From: Megasphaera sp. AM44-1BH
GTDB lineage: Bacteria; Bacillota; Negativicutes; Veillonellales; Megasphaeraceae
Reading direction: 5' to 3'
Length of the DNA stretch: 64,000 nucleotides
NCBI RefSeq assembly: GCF_003467125.1
Contig: NZ_QSFA01000010.1
Coordinates: 35,030 to 99,029, forward strand
A program made the translations under genes and the position numbers. Below the pieces are notes generated by a model, which saw only the letters and a list, made by a program, of their open reading frames with translations, was not told the DNA's origin and ran no database searches. The stretch's first letter is position 1; each line of letters opens with the position of its first letter. Shown here piece by piece: positions 1-8,508 of the stretch.

Positions 1-855
1 GCCACCGCCAAAGAATCCTTCTAATTCGCCATAGCCGGTCTTGACACCGAGGAGGCCATTGCCTACCACTTCTGCATCGGCATCATCAGCTGCATAGCCT
101 TCTTTAAATTTACCATAACCAGCGGTAGCGGCAAAATGATCGCTGGTGTACTTCAGTTCAGCGCGGTCAAATACATCACCATACTGGAATCCATAGGCAT
201 TGTCACCGCCGAGAATATACGTATCGGTACGGCCGACGCTGAGATTCCAGTGGTCACCGCCAAAATTGTAATCTACTTTGGCATCATCGGTGAAGGTATC
301 GCCATTGTCGTCATCGGCGCCCGATGCTGCACCATTATCGCCAAAATTCAGGTCACCTGTGCTGATGCCATAGGTTACGGTCGTACGGTCATTGACCTGG
401 GCATTGGCGCGGACGCGAAAACGATAATCCCAGGAATGATCGTTACGATAATCATCATTGCCATTCTGATGCTGGAAACGGATACGGGCATCACCGGTAA
501 GTTTGACATTGCCCACTTTCTTTTCAAGGTTGGCAACGCGGACGCCGAGGCTGTTCAGTTCGTCAGCATATTCGTCGGCCAGTTTGTTGATGAGGGCACG
601 CTGTTCAACGGAAGCTTTGTCCATGTGAGCCATAGCTTTAGCCGTCATTTCAGCTGCTTCATAACGAGTGATGTTGCGGTCGCCCTGGAAGTAGGAGCCG
701 TCTACACCCTGGATAATGCCAGCGTCAGCAAGTTCTACTACGGATTTGTAAGCCCAGGAATCGGTCGGTACATCGACAAACGGGTTCGCTGCAAAAGCGC
801 AGGTAGCGCCAACAGCCATGGTTGCTACGAGAGATGCAATGATTTTCTTTTTCAT
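1..855 (-). CDS. SLH-domain outer-membrane porin (OmpM-like), C-terminus outside window
   Basis: The reading frame is open from the ATG at 855 to the window edge (285 codons), so the gene is cut off at its 3' end. A signal peptide (MKKKIIASLVATMAVG, cleaved near AFA) is followed by one SLH domain at about residues 24-75 (FVDVPTDSWAY, then ITRYEAAEM), a coiled-coil stretch (LGVRVANLEKKVG), and the start of a beta-barrel rich in G-x-aromatic strands (LTGDARIRFQ). This is the known layout of Negativicutes OmpM porins, where the SLH domain binds peptidoglycan and the barrel sits in the outer membrane, so the protein both tethers the membrane and passes small solutes. A ribosome-binding site (AAAGAGG) precedes the ATG. 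The leader is about 160 nt long. Confidence 0.9.
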   Translation of the reverse strand, partial: MKKKIIASLVATMAVGATCAFAANPFVDVPTDSWAYKSVVELADAGIIQGVDGSYFQGDRNITRYEAAEMTAKAMAHMDKASVEQRALINKLADEYADELNSLGVRVANLEKKVGNVKLTGDARIRFQHQNGNDDYRNDHSWDYRFRVRANAQVNDRTTVTYGISTGDLNFGDNGAASGADDDNGDTFTDDAKVDYNFGGDHWNLSVGRTDTYILGGDNAYGFQYGDVFDRAELKYTSDHFAATAGYGKFKEGYAADDADAEVVGNGLLGVKTGYGELEGFFGGG

Positions 856-1022
856 TTGGTAACCTCTTTTCTAATAGAAACGTATGTCTGATGAGAATAC
901 TTCCATTGTCCAAGAGCTCATTGGCGAGTGTTCCTAGTTTCCTCTCTTTTACTGACTTAGACAGTATTGTGAGTACTCTCATCTATCCTATGTACCAAAA
1001 AGCACATAATGAGGACATACAT

Positions 1023-1052
1023 AGTATACTATTAGATAAAGTTTGTTGTCAA
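1023..1052 (-). promoter_or_regulatory. Probable sigma-A promoter of the SLH porin
   Basis: On the minus strand, TTGACA (1047-1052) is separated by 18 bp from TATACT (1023-1028). It is the only good match upstream of the porin and implies an untranslated leader of about 160 nt. Confidence 0.6.
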
Positions 1053-1089
1053 CGTTATTGATTTATATTATCATAATTAAATGCATGAA

Positions 1090-1985
1090 TATAATAGCGC
1101 AGCGGCGGCCGGCCCTGTCAATAAACGACCTACGACGAACGAACTACGATTCTTTTCCTATGAACCGACGTCATCACTGCACGTGGAAGCGGATTCATAA
1201 ATGGGACTCTGGATTTGAGTAAAGCCCCTTCAGACGCCTACGGCGCCAGCTTCATCTCTGCTCTCCGTTTCGGCAACCGCCTTGCACTTCCTTGCAGTCA
1301 GCACCTTGCGGGCCGAAAAGGGCCCTCACGGGGACGCCTTCTAACGCATCAAACCGGCTATGTTTGCTGTCGGTTCGAAGTGCTGTGTAGCATGGCTCCC
1401 CTGGGAAGCGGGAGCTGGCGCCGTAGGCGTCTGAGGGGTTCTTTTATAATCTAAGTCCCAGTATCTGAGTCCGAGGAACGCGGCACGTCAGACAGGTACC
1501 AACGTAGCAAGTCGCCACTTTCGATGAACGAACTACGATTCTTTTCCTATGAACCGACTTCATCACTGCACGTGGAAGCGGACTCATGATAAAACTCTGT
1601 ATTTGAGTAAGGCCCCTTCCACCACTTCGTGGTCCCCCTTCCCTTCACAGGGACGGCAAAAATGCTCTGTCCGTCCATCTGCCTATCTACACAATTAATT
1701 AGTTCAAAGCACAGTGTAGCAGGGCGTCCCCGCGATAAGCAGAGAACCACATTTGAAGGAGCATAGCGACGCACAAATGTGTGTGAATCGCTTATACCGA
1801 AACGCAGTGCCCTATCGAAGTCCTCTGTCAGAGAGGTAGAAATTTCGTGGTTTCGGTAAGGGAAGCTGTCAGCTCCGCTGACTGAAGGGGCTTTATATCA
1901 TCTGAGTTCTAGTATCTGAGTCCGAGGAACGTGACACGTCGGACAGGTGCCAACCTTGCAAACTGACTTTTTCTGCAAACTATCC
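1090..1985. repeat. Mosaic palindromic intergenic repeat cluster 1
   Basis: No credible gene lies here. The stretch is built from short exchangeable modules that recur in eight other places in the window: an end module related to GAGTCCGTTTCCGCGTGC, a spacer ending in AGCCCCTTC, small hairpins (for example GACGCC-TAC-GGCGCC), an arm related to CCCCTCACGGGGACG, a ~65-bp module rich in GGCC and AAGGAAGCGCAAGGC, and mirror-image copies of the same parts ending GTATCTGAGTCCGAGGA. Open frames across it (for example 1215-1454) are by-products of the repeats. Confidence 0.85.
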
Positions 1986-2002
1986 TATCCTGGCAAACTC
2001 AA

Positions 2003-2380
2003 TTATTTACTCCATATCACATTGTGAACTTTTTGTTTCACATATTGGTCAATGGCTGTACACACATCCAAGAAATGGTGCCGGATATCTAAATTTGTAA
2101 ATCTCATGACGGATAAGTGGTACGACTGTAAGATTTTTGTTCTTCGTGCATCATCTGCTATCCCTTTTTCTTCATAGTGCTGGCTTCCGTCTATTTCTAT
2201 GACTAAGCTTGCCTGCCGGCAATAGAAATCAACGATATATCGATCTATGCATTTTTGCCGATAAAATTTCACAGGATAAGTACGCAGAAAATCATACCAC
2301 AGATGTCGTTCTTCTGGCGTCATGGATTTTCTCAATGTACGTGCTAAGCGTATATTTTTGTCAACATAATTCCCCGGCAT
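2003..2380 (-). CDS. DUF559-family putative endonuclease (Vsr/PD-(D/E)XK fold)
   Basis: The protein is about 125 residues. It carries the DUF559 hallmark run: TPEERHLWYDFLR, FYRQKCIDRYIVDFYC, LVIEIDGSQHYE, then DARRTKIL and VMRFTN. The D...E-x-D pattern is the presumed nuclease core, similar to very-short-patch repair endonucleases. The start is placed at 2380 because AGGAGA lies 6-7 nt upstream; the longer frame to 2431 would begin inside flanking repeat DNA. The gene stands alone between repeat clusters, with no methyltransferase beside it, so its biological role (repair or defence) cannot be read from context. It was probably acquired with the repeat island. Confidence 0.8.
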   Translation of the reverse strand: MPGNYVDKNIRLARTLRKSMTPEERHLWYDFLRTYPVKFYRQKCIDRYIVDFYCRQASLVIEIDGSQHYEEKGIADDARRTKILQSYHLSVMRFTNLDIRHHFLDVCTAIDQYVKQKVHNVIWSK

Positions 2381-2429
2381 ATATCTCTCCTGCAAAAATA
2401 ATAGGATGATGAATAAAATCCAACCTTGC

Positions 2430-3135
2430 AAACCGACGTCATCACTGCACGTGGAAGCGGACTCATAAATAGGACTCTGGATTTGAGTAAAGCCCCTTCA
2501 GACGCCTACGGCGCCAGCTTCCCCTCACGGGGACGCCTTCTAACGCATCAAGCCGGCTATGTTTGCTGTCGGTTCGAAGGACCGTGTAGCAAGCCACCAC
2601 TGTGAAGGGGTGGCCCTTTTCGGCCCACAAGGTGCTGACTGCAAGGAAGCGCAAGGCGGCTGTCGAAAAGGCCCTTCACAGGGACGGCAAAAATGCTCTG
2701 TCCGTCCATCTGCCTATCTATACAATCAATTAGTTCAAAGCACAGTGTAGCAGGGCGTCCCCGTGAGGGGAAGCTGTCAGCTCTGCTGACTGAAGGGGCC
2801 TTTTATAATCTGAGTCCCAGTATCTGAGTCCGAGGAACGCGGCACGTTGGACAGGTGCCAACGTAGCAAGTCGCCACTTTTAATAAACGACCAACGACGA
2901 ACGAACTACGATTCTTTTCCTATGAACCGACGTCATCACTGCACGTGGAAGCGGATTCATAAATATGACTCTGGATTTGAGTAAGGCCCCTTCCACCACT
3001 TCGTGGGCCCATCTCTGCTGTCCGTTTCGGCAGCCGCCTTGCGCTTCCTTTCAGTCAGCACCTTGCGGGCCGAAAAGGCCCTTCCACCTAACGGGGACGG
3101 CAAAGATACTCTGTCCGCCTATCTCCTTATTTCAT
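2430..3135. repeat. Mosaic palindromic intergenic repeat cluster 2
   Basis: This is the same repeat family as at 1090-1985. It contains the end module at about 2437-2466 and again near 2930-2960, the GACGCC/GGCGCC hairpin, the CCCCTCACGGGGACG arm, the AAGGAAGCGCAAGGC module near 2640-2660 and the mirror-image arm GTCCCCGTGAGGGGAAG near 2757-2773. With cluster 1 it brackets the DUF559 gene. Apparent ORFs at 2463-2654, 2559-2750 and 2965-3294 are repeat translations and are not called. Confidence 0.85.
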
Positions 3136-3206
3136 AGACGGCTTCCAACGTTGCAAACTGGCCCTTTCCTGCAAACTACAAACTTCCCACTGCAAACTAT
3201 CCTTAC

Positions 3207-3887
3207 CTATCCTTTCAGTATCTGCATGAATCCTTCCGGGCCGGGCAGGCGATGCAGGAGGCGCCAGGGGTGGTGTTCTGCCAGTTGGTCGTAGGTATAG
3301 CGCCCGGTAGCGACGGAGATGGTTTTTGCCCCGATGGCTTTGCCGCACTGGATGTCGTAGGGGGTATCTCCGATGACGTACATGGTGCCTATGGTATCGC
3401 CCCAGGCTTTTTTTGCCAGTTCGTAGGCGTGGCGGGCCATGTCATCGCGATAGTAAAACTGACAGGCAAATCCGGAGTGGTCAAAGTCAAAATACCGGGA
3501 CAGGTCGAAGAAATCGAGTTTCAGTCTCGCTCCATAGATACTGTTTCCTGTGAGCAGACATTGACGATATCCTTCGGTCTCTGCCAGGAAGGGCAGGAGT
3601 TCCCGGGCCGGCGGTATGACTTCGCCTTTCATTTTTTTCAGCCATTTCATAAGCTTTTTTTCGTAGTTCCGGCAGAACTGGTTTACTTCTTCATCGGTGG
3701 GCATAACGCCTGTAGCCTGATAGAGAAGCTGCTGGCAGATGTAGTTATCCGTCCGGCCGCCAGCGGCGATTTTGGGCACGGCCTGGTCATCGCCCTGCAG
3801 TTCGTGAAATACCTCATGGATGGCGTGCATGCCGGCCATTCCTGTATTGACCAGTGTCCCATCTATATCCCAATATACTATGTCCAT
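3207..3887 (-). CDS. HAD-superfamily hydrolase (phosphoglycolate phosphatase-like)
   Basis: The protein has 226 residues. The HAD motif I nucleophile is seen at the N-terminus (YWDIDGTLV), motif II near CLLTGN, and motif III/IV near YVIGDTPYDI. The helical cap between residues 15 and 90 resembles subfamily IA phosphatases such as Gph and pyrophosphatase PpaX. The substrate cannot be assigned. GGGGGAAA precedes the ATG at 3887. The gene lies downstream of ackA on the same strand, but a hairpin terminator separates them, so it may be read mainly by read-through or from its own weak promoter. Its 3' side runs directly into repeat cluster 2. Confidence 0.85.
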   Translation of the reverse strand: MDIVYWDIDGTLVNTGMAGMHAIHEVFHELQGDDQAVPKIAAGGRTDNYICQQLLYQATGVMPTDEEVNQFCRNYEKKLMKWLKKMKGEVIPPARELLPFLAETEGYRQCLLTGNSIYGARLKLDFFDLSRYFDFDHSGFACQFYYRDDMARHAYELAKKAWGDTIGTMYVIGDTPYDIQCGKAIGAKTISVATGRYTYDQLAEHHPWRLLHRLPGPEGFMQILKG

Positions 3888-3905
3888 ACTGATTTCCCCC
3901 TAACG

Positions 3906-3961
3906 AAAAAGGAGCCGGGCAGCGGCGCAAAACAGCCAATGCTGTTTTACACTGCATGCCC
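3906..3961 (-). terminator. Terminator downstream of ackA
   Basis: The core stem AAAACAGC/GCTGTTTT (3929-3936 with 3941-3948) is extended by an outer GGGCA/TGCCC pairing and is followed on the minus strand by TTTTT (3906-3910). Confidence 0.65.
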
Positions 3962-3996
3962 AGCCCCCTCAGCCAGTTTTTATGACAGGTGCCGTG

Positions 3997-5190
3997 TTAT
4001 TTGGAAACGAGTTCCTTCGTATCACGGGCAATCATGATTTCTTCATTTGTCGGGATGACATAGAGTTTTACCGTCGAGTCATCCGTGCTGATCATTGCAT
4101 CTTTGCCGCGGACATTGTTACGGGTCGGGCAAAGTTTGGCGCCCAGGTATTCCAGGCCCTGGCAGATAGCGGCACGGTCTTCGATACCGTTTTCGCCAAC
4201 GCCGGCCGTAAAGGTGATGACATCGACGCCACCCATAGCAGCAGCCAGTGCACCAATCAGTTTGCGTACCTGATAATGGAACATATCGAGAGCGAGTTTC
4301 GCCCGTTCGTTGCCTTTTTTGGCAGCTTCACCGAGATCGCGGAAGTCACTGGAAACGCCGGAAATGCCGAGTACACCCGATTTCTTGTTCATGAGTGTAT
4401 CCATTTCTTTCGTGGACAGGCCTTTCTGTTCCATAACAGTCGTTACGATGGCCGGGTCGATATCGCCGCAGCGCGTACCCATGAGGCAGCCAGCAAGCGG
4501 TGTGAAGCCCATAGTCGTATCTACGCATTTGCCATATTTGATGGCAGCCAGGGAAGACCCGTTGCCGAGATGGCAGTTGATGATGCGGAGTTTTTCAACG
4601 GGAACGCCCATGACTTTGGCAATCTGGCCGGCTACATAGCGGTGGCTTGTGCCATGGAAGCCATAACGGCGGATACCGTTTTCTTTATAGAGTTCGTACG
4701 GAAGGCCATACATAAAGGCTTCCGGCGGCATGGTCTGATGGAATGCTGTATCGAAGACAGCGACCTGCGGTACGCCCGGCATGATAGCTTTGCAGGCGTT
4801 GATGCCGATGATGTTCGGCGGGTTGTGAAGGGGTGCATAGGCCGAGCATTTTTCCAGGGCTTTCATGACTTCGTCGTCAATTACCGTGGAGCTGGCAAAG
4901 GCTTCGCCGCCATGAACAACACGATGGCCTACAGCATCAATGGCATCCATGGATTTGATAACGCCGCATTCGGCATCGGTCAGAATATCGAGAACGAGTT
5001 TTACAGCGACTTTATGATCCGGAATCGACTGCTGGATTTCTTTCTTCTGGCCATTCCATTTGTGAGTCAGCTGGGAATCGGGAAGACCGATTTTTTCTAC
5101 CAACCCTTTTGCCATGACTTCTTCATTGTCCATGTTTACCAACTGGTATTTCAAGGACGAGCTGCCGCAGTTTACAACCAATACGATCAT
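3997..5190 (-). CDS. ackA: Acetate kinase
   Basis: The protein has 397 residues, the usual length of the family. It interconverts acetyl phosphate plus ADP with acetate plus ATP, giving ATP at the end of acetate fermentation in the cytoplasm. Visible signatures are NCGSSSLKYQL at residues 7-17 (Asn7), GHRVVHGGE with Arg90, VFDTAFHQ with Asp147, GFHGTSHRYV with His179, and the phosphate-binding stretch HLGNGSS. These match the catalytic residues known from the Methanosarcina enzyme with a one-residue offset. No phosphotransacetylase gene is adjacent; the upstream neighbour, 29 bp away, is a lipoprotein gene on the same strand. AGAGGG precedes the start. Confidence 0.98.
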   Translation of the reverse strand: MIVLVVNCGSSSLKYQLVNMDNEEVMAKGLVEKIGLPDSQLTHKWNGQKKEIQQSIPDHKVAVKLVLDILTDAECGVIKSMDAIDAVGHRVVHGGEAFASSTVIDDEVMKALEKCSAYAPLHNPPNIIGINACKAIMPGVPQVAVFDTAFHQTMPPEAFMYGLPYELYKENGIRRYGFHGTSHRYVAGQIAKVMGVPVEKLRIINCHLGNGSSLAAIKYGKCVDTTMGFTPLAGCLMGTRCGDIDPAIVTTVMEQKGLSTKEMDTLMNKKSGVLGISGVSSDFRDLGEAAKKGNERAKLALDMFHYQVRKLIGALAAAMGGVDVITFTAGVGENGIEDRAAICQGLEYLGAKLCPTRNNVRGKDAMISTDDSTVKLYVIPTNEEIMIARDTKELVSK

Positions 5191-5219
5191 GCAATTTACC
5201 CTCTTTCATGTTTACTAAA

Positions 5220-5750
5220 TTATTTTATCTGGCCAAATACATGGTCTATGACTTCCTTGCCTACGGGATCGGCCGGATTGTACAAGTAGGTAATATCCCA
5301 TATCTGACCATTATCTTCAAAGAAGAGACTCTGGCCGACCATCTGAACGGCATGACCCTGTACATTCAGGTTGAACGTACAGCGGACTTCTGTCGCCGGC
5401 CTGTCGAGGACAGTCGTTTCTGAGACCTTCGTTTGCAGATCTGAATAATGAGTCTGTTCCAGTAAGGAAATAGGCTTTTCGGCCCACTGCTGTACAGTGA
5501 TTTCACTGGCCGGACGCGATTCGGCAGCCATCCACCAATGGGAGTCGTTGGCGCCATACAATACGGTTCCATCATTATTCTGGGATTTCCCCATTTCCAT
5601 AGGAGACATGAGGTACACTTCGGAATTACCGCTCTTCAACTGTGTATAGCCAAAGCTATATTCTTCCAGAACCGACGTATTTCCGCAGCCAGTCATGAGT
5701 ATCGTCGAAGCCGCAAGGATCGTCATCAGGAACTTTCTCATTCGTTTCAT
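5220..5750 (-). CDS. Putative lipoprotein of unknown function
   Basis: The protein has 176 residues. A lipoprotein signal sequence is clear: basic MKRMRKF, a hydrophobic core, and the lipobox LMTGC, so the mature protein starts at Cys near residue 22 and should be lipid-anchored. The rest is polar with scattered aromatic residues (HWWMAA, QIWDITYLY). The family is not recognised. Its stop lies 29 bp before ackA on the same strand and no terminator is seen between them, so the two may be co-transcribed. That pairing is an observation only and does not assign a function. Confidence 0.8.
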   Translation of the reverse strand: MKRMRKFLMTILAASTILMTGCGNTSVLEEYSFGYTQLKSGNSEVYLMSPMEMGKSQNNDGTVLYGANDSHWWMAAESRPASEITVQQWAEKPISLLEQTHYSDLQTKVSETTVLDRPATEVRCTFNLNVQGHAVQMVGQSLFFEDNGQIWDITYLYNPADPVGKEVIDHVFGQIK

Positions 5751-5786
5751 GCTATCACCTATTATACTTTCTCACAGACTGATTTC

Positions 5787-5795
5787 ATTATAGCA
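5787..5795 (-). promoter_or_regulatory. Extended -10 promoter for the lipoprotein/ackA pair
   Basis: TGCTATAAT on the minus strand is an extended -10 (TG-N-TATAAT) about 40 bp upstream of the lipoprotein start. No convincing -35 is seen at the usual distance. Confidence 0.5.
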
Positions 5796-5941
5796 TATTC
5801 TCCATAAGAGAAAAAGGTTAATTTGTCAATCTCCCGGCAAATCGCCTGATTCCTTTTCTTTTTCCCATGGATACGTTATGATTAAAGTGTCAAAGAAGAA
5901 ATAGCATAATATATAGGACGTATATATCCGAGGAGCATTCC

Positions 5942-7129
5942 ATGAAACGTATTGCCGTCATTGCAGAATTTAATCCTTTTCATACAGGCCACGCCTGGCT
6001 GCTGTCCCAGGTGCGCCAGCAGGCCGGTTCCCCGTCACTGATCATGGTCATCATGAGCGGTTCCTTTGTACAGCGGGGCGAACCGGCATTATTCGATAAA
6101 TGGCACCGTGCCGCCTGGGCTGTCCAGGGTGGTGCCGATATGGTCTTTGAGCTGCCCGCTGTCTACAGTCTGTCCAGTGCCGATGGATTCGCCCAGGGCG
6201 GCGTGGCACTGGCTGCCCGGCTGGGCTGCACTCATCTGGCCTGCGGTGTCGAGCGGGGTACGGCTGCCGATTTCTATGCTCTGGCCCGGGCCGCAAAGGA
6301 AGTCCGGCCCTGCACGGGCAGGGAAACGGCCGGTCGGATGCAGACGATGGCCATGGCTTCCCGGATTCCGGAAGAAACGGCATCCCTGCTGGAAGAACCC
6401 AATGCCCTGCTGGCAGCCGCCTATGTAAAAGCCATCGTGCAGCAGGACCTTTCCCTGCAGTTCTGGCCGGTCCTGCGTCAGGGCAGTCATGACGACCCGT
6501 CGCTGCTGCAGCCTTTTGCCAGCGCCTCGGCCCTGCGCCGGGAACTACTGCAGAGTGGCAGCTTGCGGCATCTCCGGCGCTATCTGACGCCTGAGGCCGT
6601 GGAAGATATAGACGCCCTCCTTTCACGGGGAGCATATGCCGATTATGACCGCTATGGCGATTTCATCCTCCTCCAGAACCGGCTGCTGACACCAGATGAG
6701 CTCCGGAATCTCCCGGCCTTCAACGAGGGACTGGAAAACCGCTGGCATCGCTGTATGCAGGAATCGGTCACGTACGAAGAGGCACTGGCTGCCATCAAGA
6801 CCCGTCGCTACGCCTACAGCCGCCTGTGCCGCATGGGAGCTTATACGCTCCTTTCACCCAGCCGTCACCTCATGGACCAGTCGTATGAGCAGGGTCCCCA
6901 GTATGCCCGGCTGCTGGCCCTATCCCGGAATGCATCGCCCTATATAAAAGAAATAAAAAACCGGCTGCCAGTCATCACCCGCATCACCGCCGCCGGTTCT
7001 CTCTCCGCCCTGGGCCGGGAGCAGCTGGCACTGGATCTGCGCTGTACGGATATGCAATACTACTGCTTTTTCAGCACCCAGGCCCGCCTGTCGAGGCAGG
7101 ATTACTACCAGCCACCACAAATTGTCTGA
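5942..7129 (+). CDS. tmcAL: tRNA(Met) cytidine acetate ligase (TmcAL, formerly YlbM)
   Basis: The protein has 395 residues. TmcAL uses acetate and ATP to make N4-acetylcytidine at the wobble position of elongator tRNA-Met. The N-terminus shows the nucleotidyltransferase HxGH motif (AEFNPFHTGH, residues 8-17), followed by SGSFVQRGEPA and DKWHRA, which are hallmarks of this family. Length matches B. subtilis YlbM. GAGGAG lies 8 nt before the ATG. The gene is divergent from the lipoprotein/ackA pair and followed by gltS in the same direction. That an acetate-using enzyme lies close to acetate kinase may be chance. Confidence 0.93.
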   Translation: MKRIAVIAEFNPFHTGHAWLLSQVRQQAGSPSLIMVIMSGSFVQRGEPALFDKWHRAAWAVQGGADMVFELPAVYSLSSADGFAQGGVALAARLGCTHLACGVERGTAADFYALARAAKEVRPCTGRETAGRMQTMAMASRIPEETASLLEEPNALLAAAYVKAIVQQDLSLQFWPVLRQGSHDDPSLLQPFASASALRRELLQSGSLRHLRRYLTPEAVEDIDALLSRGAYADYDRYGDFILLQNRLLTPDELRNLPAFNEGLENRWHRCMQESVTYEEALAAIKTRRYAYSRLCRMGAYTLLSPSRHLMDQSYEQGPQYARLLALSRNASPYIKEIKNRLPVITRITAAGSLSALGREQLALDLRCTDMQYYCFFSTQARLSRQDYYQPPQIV

Positions 7130-7155
7130 CCCGTACATTCCTCCCGGAAGCCATG

Positions 7156-7184
7156 TTGTCAATGTGGACATTTTCTGATATGAT
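7156..7184 (+). promoter_or_regulatory. Probable gltS promoter
   Basis: TTGTCA (7156-7161) and TATGAT (7179-7184) are separated by 17 bp, about 60 bp upstream of the TTG start of gltS. Confidence 0.55.
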
Positions 7185-7245
7185 TAAACTTGTTTTTTCT
7201 ATACCAGCAAATCGATTTCACGTTGCGCAAAGGAGGAATGTTTCG

Positions 7246-8508
7246 TTGTCTATACAACTCAATATTTATCAGACACTGGCTGCGGCCATGGTGGTGTATT
7301 ATGCCGGTGTTTTTCTGCGTATGAAAATTTCCGCTCTAAGGACATACTGCATCCCCGCCCCGGTCATCGGCGGCATCCTGTTTGCTGCCCTGAACTGCCT
7401 GCTGTATACGCAGGGCATCTGGACCTATGAACAGGACGCGGTCATGCAGAATGTCTGTATGATGCTTTTTTTTACCAGCGTCGGCTATACGGCCAGTCTG
7501 AGTCTGATCCGCCGTGGCGGCATCATGGTGTTTAAAATGGCTGTCATCACGACGGTACTCATTGTCATCCAGAACATCCTGGGCATCAGCCTGTCTTCCC
7601 TGTTCGGACTCAGTCCTTACATGGGGCTGGCGACCGGTTCTATTCCCATGGTTGGCGGCCATGCTACAGCCGCCGCCTTTGGTCCTCTCCTGGAAGAAAT
7701 GGGCCTTGACAGCGGCGCTACCATTGCCGTCGCCGCCGCGACATTCGGCCTCGTAGCCGGCGGCCTCATCGGCGGCCCTGTAGGGGAACAACTGGTAAAA
7801 AAGCATCATCTCCACAGTCAGGCCGATACGGAACGTCTCGACCCGTCGGTCAGCCAGGAAGAAGTAGATAAGCTGGCTTCCATCGCCAGCAGCAAAGAAA
7901 AGGCGGCAGAAGTCATCAAGCAGGAACACATCATCGGCCAGTCCATCAACAACCATCATTTCATGAACGCCATGGCCCATTTGTTTCTCGCCATGGGGCT
8001 GGGAACACTGGTCAGCGGTTTACTGAACAGTCTGGGCCTGATTTTCCCGGCTTACATCGGCTCCATGGTGGTGGCTGCCGTCATCCGCAATATTGCCGAT
8101 TTCACTCATGTATATAAAGTGTATCAGAGAGAAAGTGAAGTTCTGGGCAATCTGGGGCTCACAGTCTTCCTGACCTGCGTACTCATGAGTCTCAAATTAT
8201 GGCAGCTCAGCGATCTGGCCGTCCCCATGGTCGTCATGCTCCTGAGCCAGGCCGTCATCATGGCCCTCTTTGCCTATTTCGTCGTGTTCCGTGCTATGGG
8301 CCGGGATTATGAAGCGGCCGTCATGACATCCGGTGTCTGCGGCTTTGGTCTGGGGGCCACGCCGAACGCCATCGCCAATATGACGGCCATGACGGAATTA
8401 TTCGGTCCGGCACCGACAGCATTCTTCGTCATCCCCCTCATAGGCTCCCTCATCATCGACCCGGTCAATGCCTCGGTCATTACCATTTTCATCAACCTTT
8501 TCCATTAG
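7246..8508 (+). CDS. gltS: Sodium/glutamate symporter
   Basis: The protein has 420 residues and many hydrophobic segments, matching the GltS family of Na+-coupled glutamate importers in the inner membrane. Conserved stretches include IPAPVIGG near the N-terminus, GSIPMVGGHATAAAFG in the first half and the repeated counterpart GVCGFGLGATPNAIANM in the second half, as expected from inverted-repeat topology. A central charged loop (residues ~180-230, SQADTERLDPSVSQEE) separates the halves. The start is TTG at 7246 because AGGAGG sits 9 nt upstream and the longer frame would add a non-homologous leader that overlaps the promoter. The gene converges with the Sel1-repeat gene, overlapping it by 17 bp. 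Confidence 0.92.
   Translation: MSIQLNIYQTLAAAMVVYYAGVFLRMKISALRTYCIPAPVIGGILFAALNCLLYTQGIWTYEQDAVMQNVCMMLFFTSVGYTASLSLIRRGGIMVFKMAVITTVLIVIQNILGISLSSLFGLSPYMGLATGSIPMVGGHATAAAFGPLLEEMGLDSGATIAVAAATFGLVAGGLIGGPVGEQLVKKHHLHSQADTERLDPSVSQEEVDKLASIASSKEKAAEVIKQEHIIGQSINNHHFMNAMAHLFLAMGLGTLVSGLLNSLGLIFPAYIGSMVVAAVIRNIADFTHVYKVYQRESEVLGNLGLTVFLTCVLMSLKLWQLSDLAVPMVVMLLSQAVIMALFAYFVVFRAMGRDYEAAVMTSGVCGFGLGATPNAIANMTAMTELFGPAPTAFFVIPLIGSLIIDPVNASVITIFINLFH

Noticed and set aside
136..891. 251-codon plus-strand frame over the SLH porin
   Set aside because: The minus strand encodes a full signal peptide, SLH domain and barrel; the plus-strand frame is its shadow.
1215..1454. Small ORFs inside repeat clusters (also 1547-1774, 2463-2750, 2965-3294, 30724-31005, 34675-34905, 42812-43101, 62062-62286)
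   Set aside because: They consist of translated repeat modules and appear wherever the repeat does, in either strand.
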